NCBI GenBank assembly: GCA_004335635.1
Contig: QAXH01006026.1
Coordinates: 3,048 to 41,300 of the forward strand
DNA length: 38,253 bases
From: Chloromonas sp. AAM2
Lineage: Eukaryota > Chlorophyta > Chlorophyceae > Chlamydomonadales > Chlamydomonadaceae
Direction of reading: 5' to 3'
The position numbers were made by a program, and so were the translations under genes. This document shows, piece after piece, positions 22,001-31,516 of the stretch (position 1 is its first letter; every line of letters starts with the position of its first letter). The notes under the pieces are model-generated. The model was not told the DNA's origin, did no database searches, and saw only the letters and a program-made list of their open reading frames with translations.

Positions 22001-23096
22001 NNNNNNNNNNNNNNNNNNNNNNNNNNNNNNNNNNNNNNNNNNNNNNNNNNNNNNNNNNNNNNNNNNNNNNNNNNNNNNNNNNNNNNNNNNNNNNTGTTGG
22101 TTTGTTACACCCGACTACCCTTGGTGAGTGTACCATCCAATGATTGCTGGTTTGTTACACCCGACTACCCTTGGTGAGTGTACCGTCCAATGATTGCTGG
22201 TTTGTTACACCCGACTACCCTTGGTGAGTGTCCTGCCACTTGATGACTTGCCGGCTAGCTTGCTGTGGTTGGGTTGCTGTCAATGGACTGCTTTGGAGGC
22301 CTTGTCGAGATGGTGCTATTTTTGAAGTGGTGGTCATGACTGTCATGAGCTTGCTTTCAAACGTTGCTTGCACAAACGTTGCTGCGACAATCACCAGCAG
22401 ATTTGATACCAACTACACACCAACCCCCGGACCCAGTGGCTTGGCGTTGCATTTTCTCTTCTCTCAATGTGTCACCTAGCATGCTATGTGGCTTGATCGC
22501 ATTCACATGTCCGGCCGTGTGTGCAGGTGCCGGAGCTGTTGAGCCACACTGGTCAGATGCTCATGATCACTGTCACGGAAAACGATCCACAAGGTACGTT
22601 GATCATCATGTTGTCTTACTTGCCAGTACATGGCCGAACTGCTGCCAGGTTGACCAGCTATCTGACACATACCTGACGAAGCTGGACTGGACACCACCAT
22701 GCATGTGAAACGACAACCCAGCAGCTGTACCCTGACATGACACCACTGATGTCAACATGCAGGTATCATTGAATCCATGAAGGCGCATGGTCTAGAAGGT
22801 GAGCTACAGCTGATTGCCACATGAAGGGCTGTTGAGTTGAGTGTGGCACTTGTACATGTGCATTTCCTGGTTCACTAATCGATGGCTGCTGACGCGATTC
22901 AGTTTACCTGCAACTGGTGCCAGTCGCACCTGCCAACGACAGCCTGACGCACGTGCTTGCCCTGCCGCGAGACTTGAAAGCTGTAATGTGTGTGTTCACA
23001 TTTGCAGGTAGCATGATGCTGACGCGCGCAGCTGATGAAGAGTGCCTGGCGGTCCTTCGATTTGGAAGAAGGCAACATGTGAAACAAGATATATAA
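19066..23096 (+). CDS. N6AMT1: HemK-family N5-glutamine methyltransferase (N6AMT1/HEMK2 orthologue)
   Basis: Exons: 19066-19131, 19317-19387, 20598-20748, 21063-21143, 21570-21692, 22527-22593, 22763-22798, 23008-23096, ending in TAA. Phases 0,2,0,0,0,1,1 all close to give 227 residues (human about 214). An in-frame TGA lies just upstream of the ATG. Diagnostic parts in order: [19 protein letters not shown]-binding motif [12 protein letters not shown]; acidic loop AVDHSP; catalytic [27 protein letters not shown]; the [11 protein letters not shown] strand; and the C-terminal LAVLRF strand. The family (yeast Mtq2), active with TRMT112, methylates the GGQ glutamine of release factor eRF1. Intron 2 (1.2 kb) holds a CTG-rich stretch with a long antisense frame. 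Introns 3 and 5 begin with duplicated donors. Intron 5 has a 281-N gap, but no exon is missing. Confidence 0.93.
19496..19552 (+). repeat. Dispersed CAT/GGTTCAA repeat, copy 3
   Basis: TATCATCATCATCATTACTA then CATAGCTTATCATGGTTCAA and ACCACGGTATCGCAG. It lies in intron 2 of N6AMT1. Confidence 0.75.
20746..20775 (+). repeat. 15-bp tandem duplication of the N6AMT1 exon 3 splice donor
   Basis: GAGGTAAGAGCACAT occurs twice in tandem. The first GAG|GTAAGA ends exon 3 at 20748. The second donor, 15 bases downstream, is identical, and its use would add five in-frame codons (VRAHE). Confidence 0.9.
21245..21335 (+). repeat. Pyrimidine-rich dispersed repeat, copy A
   Basis: Blocks CCGGTT, GCCTTGTTCCTTT, GCCTTTCTT and CTCAGGG occur in the same order as in the reverse complement of 37762-37851, with moderate divergence. 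It lies in intron 4 of N6AMT1. Confidence 0.65.
21684..22233 (+). repeat. 50-bp minisatellite carrying the N6AMT1 exon 5 splice donor
   Basis: Unit of exactly 50 bp starting CTACCCTTGGTGAGTGTACC. Copies start at 21684, 21734 and 21784, then after the gap at 22115, 22165 and a partial one at 22215. The first nine bases of copy 1 are the end of exon 5, so each copy repeats the exon end plus its GTGAGT donor. The array spans the 281-N gap and is probably longer than drawn. Confidence 0.95.
21814..22094. other. Assembly gap (281 N) inside the minisatellite
   Basis: Same-unit repeats flank the gap on both sides. The repeat phase across it does not fit a multiple of 50, so the gap length is an estimate. 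Confidence 1.
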
Positions 23097-23301
23097 CAAG
23101 TTACAGTGAAAAAAATTCTACCAACACGACATGCGCCTCTACCTGGCTTGTCAAGGCACGCCATGCCTGCATCTAAACTGGATGGCTCTTCTTAAAGCAT
23201 TGCGTGGAACAAATGACACATGGGATTGCAAGAGCAACGGCCAGCTTTGTATTGCTGTGCCTACTCAGGCAACATTGCCACAGCATATACAGTGTCCCGC
23301 C

Positions 23302-23306
23302 TGTAA
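23302..23306 (+). terminator. Poly(A) signal TGTAA for N6AMT1
   Basis: TGTAA lies about 206 bases past the TAA stop. Confidence 0.5.
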
Positions 23307-26300
23307 TGTTATCCAGTGTGTTCAGAGAAAGCTTAAAATTTCGTTCATGCAGCAGATAAAACAGCTCTGGTGCAGTCAGTTGATGTCCTTGTCCCCAAGG
23401 GGAACGCAACGTTGCCTAGACACATAGATGAATACAACCTGCGCAGTGCGCGCTTGCGTCCTCACAATGCCCCCGCAGACAAGGAGAATGACCCATTCAC
23501 ACATACGACCTTTTCATATACGCCTCCAGGGCTTTTCACCACTCCGCACATGCAAAGCGTGCATAGCAGGCAAGGTGGAGAAGCCGCCCTACAAACAAAG
23601 GGTGTTTGCTGGTCGCGGACACAATGACACAGTCACCAAAAGCGAATGTCATACGATGTAAATGCTCCGGGAAGAACCGAACAAAACCGGGCGCATGGCA
23701 GTTGCTTCGGTTGGCAGGGCCCAACGTAGTCAATCATAAGTGGATTGTAGTCAAACATCCAATAGTGGTGGGTGCCGCACAACTGGCCCACAAACGCAGT
23801 CAAGCTACAGTGCTAAGACTTATGGTTAAAGGCACATGAGGACAAGTGGAAAGGCTGATAAGTTGCATGCACTTTGGCGCCAAAACTGTTGAATTTAGTT
23901 GCGACTCTGGCAAACTGCAACAAGTACAGGGCGCTTGGTGGGCGGAACCAGAAGGGGCACAGATATGTCACCAAACGTCGAGAAACTGCGGTCACCATGC
24001 ACGCCCGAAATACGCAGTCAGGAACGAACCAGCTGCGCAAAAGAAAGCGTTCTTAAGTTCCTGGACTCTTCGGAAAGGGAATGAGGAGCTGTAATCTCCA
24101 TCAAATGAAAGCCAAATTGAAAGCGTCACTGCTGTTCTCAAAGCATGTGTATGATCATACATACAAGCGTCAGGATGCACAAAGCAGTGTGAGCAGAGCG
24201 AAGCAACTTTGGCTACGACCGCCTGCCGGTGTGCCAAGTCGAATCTAATGCCAGGAGCCACCTTCTGCAATAGTTGCCAAGAGCAGCCGCATAATATGCA
24301 TCCGTAACGCCACCTACCATTCTATGAACACCCACACACAACACACTTGGTCAACAGCCACAGTACACCGCTAGCAGTACCTATAACCGCCTTGACCAGT
24401 GCTTCAGGCTGCAAGCGCGACCATGCAGACTTGACCACGCTCGTCCTTCCCCCCAGATCACCACTCGCTCAGAAAACACTGCACCTCTACAACCTCAACC
24501 AACACCGCGCTCTCAGCCACAGTCAGCACTCAGGCACCCGTTACCCCAAGAAATGAAATTGAGCGTGGATAGCCCAACACTCGCTCTGCTCCTCAAGATC
24601 AAGGCCCAAAGGGAGTGACCTTTTGGTGTACCTTTTTATGTTATGACAGCCGTCGGCTTAAGGCACGACGCACACGGAAAAACTGATGGCTCTGGCATCT
24701 ATTGATATGGAGCACCACAATGTACCTGCTGCGCTGAATCCTTCGCGCATCAACGTATCACTCCCACCTCAAACGAGAGCAGTCAATACAGTCAATAGCA
24801 GGTCTAGGCTGACCTGCATTTGGGCCTCCCTACCAGCTTGGCATAAGGTATATTCAAATCAAAGTAACATGTTGGTTGTGCACACAGTGCTCACTCACTA
24901 CAGAGAGAGAGGGGGGCAGATGGGGGTGCACCTCGGGTCATGAATCATTCGGAGAACCTAATCAGCGATGCAGGGCCAGGAGCAGGCAAGTACTACGCCC
25001 TGTCCACTCAAGAACGAGCATACCATGCCTACACATTAGCTAGGCCGTGGCATGCCATAGCATGCTAGACCAAGGCTGAAGGTCCCCTCGAAAACCCCCA
25101 TTCCTGAACCAAAGCGAGGCAGCACAGGAATGGGAATATGCAGAATCACACTTGTGCAGTCAAACTTGCCAGGGGTGGGGGCACACCAGCCCCCAAACCA
25201 CCTCAACAGCAATTGCACATGTGGCACGCCAGGAGGCTATGTACGGGCAGAGACAGACAGCAATCAGGTTAATGAGAGATGAAAAGCTTTCGCTGCTTTT
25301 GTGAAGTACAACTGATGGTCCAAATGCCATCTCAACTCCAAGAGATATCAGCACGACAGTCGGCGAGACGTTGTGTCACCTACAACACCAGGCCTGACAA
25401 CAAAAGTGGGCGGGCGACTGCGCCGCATAGGGTAGCTGCGTTGCAAAAACGGGCAGCACCTGGCCGGTAATCATCATGGGCACGCCAGGTGAATTCCGCT
25501 GCTGCATGCACACGCCCCTGCTAACACAGCCGCCCATGAAAACCAAACCAAACAGGCGTCCGGGCAAACTGCTCTTGCTCTTTACGTGATTTGTGCACGT
25601 GGCACACACTTCAGCCGACACATGTTCAGATTCGTGAGACAACAGGCGCCTAATGCTACCTGGTAACCCCCACCCCCCAGCACATGTTTTCACACATGTG
25701 CTGCCAAGTCTGTGCACCAGGGGTTTGTCTGCTCAGCTTTGGCTGCAGCAAACCAGTGGCGCTGCTTCCTGGCTCACGCCATATCAATGGGGGTCGCTTG
25801 CCTTTCAAGGACGCACCGCCTTAGCCAGTTCCGTTTGGCCTTTAACGCATAAGAACGCACACAGTAAGAAAGACGTAATGCACACGCACTAGCTAACCAT
25901 GCTGTACACAAACTGCTAATCCGCACTGCTTCATGATGTCCCATGCCATGCGGAGGGCATCATACAGGAATGGCTTAGGCGAACAGCATGCAAAATCCAA
26001 ATTCTCTAATATTCTAATCTCTCACGCAGCATGCAACCTGCCCTCATCCACACAAGGCTGCCAGGGAATTCCCGACTACGTCTCCCCCAACCCAGACACA
26101 TGCGTGCACCAAGGTGCATCGGCACCCAACCACCACACGGGTTGCGATTCAAATACATCGACCTGTGGGAGATAGCAGCTGCGCTTTGACAGCTGCCGTG
26201 CAACTTGACAAGCAGAAGGAGGATTCACGTGGACAAACTCCGTGTCCCATCGCACAACCATTTCGCTACGCTGCGGCCCCCATTATGTAAACATGCAGCT

Positions 26301-26710
26301 ACCAGGGACGTCCGTGCGCCCAGCACACACACGCCTGCCCTACGACTCTTAAGATGGTGAAGTACAGACCTCTTGAGCTGCAAGCTCGCTTTTTCGGTGT
26401 TGGAGAGGCTAGAGACAGGGGCTACATGGAAACTGGGGTGCATCATTCGCCTTGGTAGTGCGGGCGCCAGTTGCACAAGGATTGTCAAAAAAGAATATGA
26501 GGGCCGAGGCAGCAAGTGTCGCGGCTGCATCATCCGCCAGTGGAAGATTACCTGCAAGGTGCACGTTTGTGTTCACGAAAAGATTGATTACATTCGACCA
26601 GAGTTTTGTTTGCTGTCAAGCAGAAGCAAGCGCTTCAACTGCCATGAAATCAAAATATAGTTGCCTGGATGTGCACATGACCAACCAAAAGCCAAAGGCA
26701 CCTTAATGCC

Positions 26711-26715
26711 TTACA
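26711..26715 (-). terminator. Poly(A) signal TGTAA for the Gln-rich gene
   Basis: TGTAA on - lies 53 bases downstream of the TAG at 26768. Confidence 0.55.
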
Positions 26716-26767
26716 TCAACACAATCCACTGCTTACCTTCCTGGTTTGGGTTCTCCATTCTGCAAAG

Positions 26768-29700
26768 CTACATGAATCCCGAGCCAAGGTCCAGGTTGGC
26801 CAGGCGTGCAGCAATCTCGTCGTTATTGTCCCACGGCACATCGCCCGGGCCTCCCTCCGCCCCGTCCTCTGCAGCCCCCTCCCAGCGGGCGCGATGAGCG
26901 TTTGCAGTGCTCTGCAGCCACAGCAGCTGCTCCTCGGTTACGCCTGAGGCCAGGTCATCGACGCTAGCACTGCGGCCGGTGCCGTCCTCTGGCTCCAGCT
27001 CGGCCAGCAGCTCACCTGTACAGCAAGCAAAACATTCAAAGTGATTCTGATGATTTGAAAAATCAGATTCCTCGAGGGCTTGCACATACAGCTGGTCTGC
27101 AAGCACCAAAACCTGAAATGCCCAGAGGCTCGTGCAACTTCTGCTGAAGCAGCCAACATCTTCCTTTCGCACCGAAATGACAGGTCAAAGTATGCTCGTT
27201 TGCTGGCTTGGCACAATGACATGGTGTTCATAATTCGGACCTGGACATGGCAACAAAATGCATGTAAACGCCACGCATCCTCACCAGAGCTGATGCCACC
27301 AGTTCCGTCACGTCCATCCTTGATACTGCCGTTACCAGCGTTGCTACCAGCACCAAAGAAACCGTAGTTGAATGCGTTGAAGTTCCCCGGAGCCACAGCA
27401 GGACTGTCAGCAATGGCACTGCCATTTCCATTTGCGTTGCCATTGCCACTGATGCCGCTGTGGGCAGATGTGCGAGAACGAGGGCTGCCCTGGTCACTGT
27501 AACCGCCTGGGTGTGGGCCTGCGTGGCTGTGGGTGTGCTCTGCGGGTGCACCCATGCTAGAGAAGCGCGGATGCTGCTGCTGTTGCTGCTGTGGCATTGG
27601 TGGTGGTCCACCATTGCCGTGGTGCTGAGCTGGCATGCCAAACAGCGACATGTGCGAGCCAGCGATGCTTGCAGCGGGGGAGTGTGTGCGGCTTGACTGC
27701 ACGGACTGAGTGTTGGGGCGTGTCACGCCCATGGCGCCGCCATTCACAAGGCTGGATGCTCCAGATGCTGCCTTCATGCGCTCACACTCTGCGTTGTAGC
27801 ATTCCACAATAAAACGCACATCCATCACGCTCATGCCTCCCATGATGCCTGACTGAATAGCTTGCTCCACAGAGACACCGCTGCGTGCCAGCTGCAGTGC
27901 GACACATGCCAGCGCAAGGCGACGCTGTTCCTTGTTGCCATTCATGCCGCCCAGGGGTGCTTCTGCATTGGCACCAGGTGCCGTGCCCATTCCGCTGGCG
28001 AGGGCTGTCAGGTTGTTAAGCTGCTTGTTAGCTGCTGTGTTGTTGGCCATCATGTTCTGGGCGGCCAGCAGGGCGTCCATAGTGCCTGCGGCGGCAGCTG
28101 CACTAGTTCCTGCATTTGCATTGCCGTTCATCACGCCCATGTTCCGTGCACCTGCGCCCTGATTGGCTGGTTGCTGCTGCTGTTGTTGCTGTTGTGCACG
28201 ATCCAGCGCCATATTGTTGGTGACACTGCGCAGTAGAGCTTGACCTGCAGGGGTGGATGCCAGCTGCTGCAGCTGGGCCTGAGTCAGGCCAGCAGGGCCC
28301 TTGTTCATGCCACCGCCTGCGCCAGCATTGCGTGCTGCCGCGTCCTGCTGTTGTTGATGCTGCTGTGCCGCCTGCTGGCGCAGCAGAAGCTCAGCAAGTG
28401 CCGGAGTCATGTTGGCCTGTGCCTGCTGCTGGGCGGCAGCGGCACGAGCGAGCGCATCCTGCTTTGCCAAGGCGTCATGCAGCTGCAGCTGCTTCATGAG
28501 TGCAGCGGTGTTGATTGGGCCACCTTGACCCATGGCCTGCTGCTGCTGGTGCTGATGAACAGCAGCCTGGTTGCTGCGTTCAAGGACGGCCTTGAGCATC
28601 TGTTGTGCCTGCATCTGCTGCGCCTGCTTTTGGGCGTTCTGTTGCTGCTGCTGCTGGGCTGCAAGTGCCGCAGCGGCCTGCATCAGCTGAGCTTGCTGGT
28701 TGACAGCGTTCTGCTGCTGGTGCTGCTGCAGCATCTGCTGTACCTGGGCAGCTGCGGCGCGCTGCAGAGCAGCAAATTGTGCAGCATTCTGCGCATTGCC
28801 ATTGCCTTGTAGCCCTGCGCCAGCTTGCTGGCCTGGCATTCGGTTGCCATTGTTGCCTGCCAGGCCTGCCTTGCCTTGTTGGTTGTTCAAACCGTTGGGT
28901 GCGCCATTGCGACCCAACGCAGCCACCAAGGCAGCCTGCTGCATCCGTGCCTGATGAGCAGCCGAGGCCGCTGCAGCTGCGGCGGCAGCTGCTACTGGGT
29001 TGCCCGCACCGTGAGCATCGTTGCCCCTTGCCGCGGCCTGACCAAGTCCAAGTTGCTGCGCTAGGCCTGGGTTGGCTTGCATCAGTGCCAGAAGCGCGGC
29101 GGGGTTCAAACCATTGTTACCTCCAGCATTGGCCTGCGCTTGAGCCTGCTGCCTCTGTTGCTGCTGCTGAAGGCCCTGAAGTTGCTGGGCGAGAGCCATT
29201 GAAGCCATATCGAGGTCACCACCGAATGGCAGGCCCTGCTCGCCGTTGAGCTTGCCACCTTGCTGCTGTTGCTGCTGCAGAAGTTTATACATGTTCGCTG
29301 CGCCGGGTGCGTTGGACATTAGCCCAGGGAGCTGCGGCTGGTTGACTTGTGTCAAAAGTTGACGATGTTGCATGATCGCAGAACGGAGCTCTGGGCGCTC
29401 GTAAGTGCGCCTCTGGCTTCCGAAACCGTTCCTGTCAAGCAAACATTGGCGGGACGCACTAGTTTCAGCAAAGGGTTTTGAGGATCGCAAAAGAGCAAGA
29501 GGCTAGGACGGCGGCAACGAAGCACCACAACCGTATGCATATGCAACATATCATTAAATATGCAAATCACGGGTGTGGGTTGGGCTGAAGCCGATATTGG
29601 GTTGTGGGCCTCCGTGAGGGGATATGCACACAATCCTGGGCCTGGCTGAACGCATGATCCTGCCGCTGGCCTGCGTTCGGAGTGTAGGCAGTGCCTCGTA

Positions 29701-29839
29701 CCTGCACGGACGCCTACGACACCGTGGTTGGGGTGCCTCTGGCGAAATAGATGCTGGGGCCCAGCTTGTACCGCGACGAGTTCAGCACCTCATCCGGGCT
29801 GATGCGTCGCCTTGTGAACACGTCGTGAGAGTCCAGCAC
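26768..29839 (-). CDS. Gln/Asn/Ala-rich low-complexity protein, 5' partial
   Basis: Three exons: 29839-29718 (acceptor ATTGCAG, phase 0; donor GTC|GTAGGC), 29431-27285 (acceptor CTTGACAG) and 27015-26768, ending in TAG. Internal phases 2 and 1 close, giving 838 visible residues. The first exon reads like conserved sequence (DVFTRRRISPDEVLN, YKLGPSIYFARG). The giant 2.1-kb second exon is dominated by Q runs, N, A, G and M, encoded by CAG/GCA-type triplets. One compact segment stands out (about residues 545-595; ARSGVSVEQAIQSGIMGGMS and VRFIVECYNAECERMK) and looks like a small helical domain. The C-terminus is acidic (NDEIAARLANLDLG). Such composition is common in RNA-binding or transcription regulators, but I identify no domain. 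The true start lies upstream; if the first exon is wrong, a Met in exon 2 could start the protein. Confidence 0.7.
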
Positions 29840-30629
29840 CTGCAATGAGAAAGGATCACTTGACAGCACCGGATGAGCGGGTCGGTGAAGGGCGTGTGCC
29901 TGTGGTGCACTCGAGTGAAAGCCAAAGGCCATGGGAAAATGGGATTTTGCCTGTAGCCCAGCGCACCGGCAGACCATCGAGTGCAGCAGCTGACTGTATT
30001 AAACAAACGGCTGTGACTGTGCTGCAGCAACACTAAGGGGCGCCAAAGTTGCGAGGCAGGCTACGGGTGAGCAGCAAGATACCTTTGGAGAGCTTGTGTT
30101 AGCGCAACGTGCCCATGATGAGAAAATGATTCGAATGCCGCAGGCGTTCGTAGCCGCTACTGCTCCTGCATGCCGAACCCTCACCTGGAAAGTTTATGCG
30201 GCTGCCACGTCGCAGCGGAGGACAGAAGAACCTCGACGTGAAGCCAAGGAGTGGTGGAAAGTGTGCGTGTATCATCCCAAGCAAAGCAAACCCAGAGAGA
30301 GCAAGTCCCGCACGTGAAGCCGTTTCGCTCCTTTCAGTTTCCCAGCAACCAGACTTGTCCTGTTGTCGTCGCTGCCGTTCATGAATCACCAAGTCACATG
30401 CCACTGCCTGTGGCGAGCATGGGGTTTTGCACAATCGCCGATGCACTTTTCCGATGAGGCATTGTTGTGAATTGAGGCTTGAACCTCAAAAAAAAAAAAC
30501 TGGTTGTGGAACACACTTCACCCCGTTGGGGATATAGACACACGTCTGCAAACTCAACAGTATACCCAATCACACTTTGCAACTACAACACACATCACCA
30601 ACACCGGTTCCAGTGGTATTGATAGGAAT

Positions 30630-30655
30630 TGTCCCAGAACTGGCAAACTTCTTTT
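30630..30655 (+). repeat. 26-bp exact dispersed repeat, copy B
   Basis: Identical to the reverse complement of 10055-10080. It is followed by further T-rich sequence (CTTTTGTG). Confidence 0.85.
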
Positions 30656-31192
30656 CTTTTGTGTTGAAATACTCTGTGAGGCATTGAACGACTTGAAAGA
30701 AAGAGTTTGAGCTGGTTTTGGCTAGCTTTTGCTTGTCTTCCACGGTTGGGCACAATCAAAGCTTGGCATGAAGCTTGTCAACCACGATCAGGAGACATGT
30801 GAAATGATCAGGCCAACCCGATGGTATGCTATACAAGGAGGGAGTGCAAACCAGGAAGCAGCCGGAAGACACGCAGAAGCTTGCTTTGAGCGACTGTAGA
30901 GAACGGTATGCATAATTTCATGCCATTTACATGACCAAGGAATGTCCAGTCTGACCTGGACACTACTGGCAATCATCATAGTTGTCTCATCACAGGCAAT
31001 TATCATAGGCAACAACTTCAAGCCAGGTTCAGCGAGAGCAAGACACGACAATACTTGGCTTCTTTAACGGAGGCTCCCTCCTTTCACGACATACTACAGC
31101 AGACGTGTACAGAGGCCTGTCAGACTAGTTCACAGTCTTTTAACACTGCAGGTCCTGTCTCGCTGTAGTTCGCTGTCCCAGATCTTGTGTTT

Positions 31193-31197
31193 TTACA
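31193..31197 (-). terminator. Poly(A) signal TGTAA, probably for ATP12
   Basis: TGTAA on - lies about 320 bases downstream of the ATP12 stop at 31517. Confidence 0.4.
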
Positions 31198-31516
31198 ACA
31201 CACGGGCCCACATGCACCAGGCGTGTGCAAGAGACGGCACTGGGATACCGTCCTGACCTGGGCAACCCTGAGCAACAGAACAAAACGTTCAGGGGGAAAG
31301 CGGGTAAGAACAACAAACATCACAGTCACTTGTCACCACAAGCCTGCATTCATGGAAATGTAGGGGTGTACGTTAGCTTTGTTAGGAGACCGTGGGCGGC
31401 AGCTGGCCTACCAAGGTCACACCATAGCACAACGAGTCACTTGACCTGCAGAGGTTGTGCAAAGTGTGGAGCCCACTGCTGCTCCCTGCATGTTCCGACA
31501 TGACTGCCACACGCCT

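Larger units (their letters stand above)
23097..26767. other. 3.7-kb gene-poor convergent spacer
   Basis: Lies between the 3' ends of N6AMT1 and the Gln-rich gene. Several open frames of 60-110 codons exist on both strands, but none shows family motifs, codon bias or splice partners. I see no structural RNA or obvious mobile element. A GAGA-rich patch occurs near 24901-24925. Confidence 0.55.
29840..31516. other. Upstream region of the Gln-rich gene; exons possible but unresolved
   Basis: On - near 30180-30240 a frame reads RRGSRINFPG and ends at a CCAG|GTGAGG donor. It could be an upstream exon, but its phase 1 end does not fit the phase 0 acceptor at 29839 without an extra exon. An 11-A run occurs near 30489. 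TGTAA on - at 31193-31197 probably belongs to ATP12. Confidence 0.45.

Noticed and set aside
23370..24094. Several overlapping + strand frames downstream of N6AMT1
   Set aside because: Different frames overlap with no motif, no consistent codon use and no splice partners. This looks like random open sequence in a spacer.
28240..28812. 190-codon + strand Leu-rich reading frame
   Set aside because: It is the antisense shadow of the Gln/Ala-rich exon: CTG repeats read as Leu. The - strand frame has matching splice junctions.
30196..30250. First exon of the Gln-rich gene (RRGSRINFPG)
   Set aside because: The donor is good, but its phase does not fit the next acceptor at 29839 directly. Kept only as a possibility in the spacer note.
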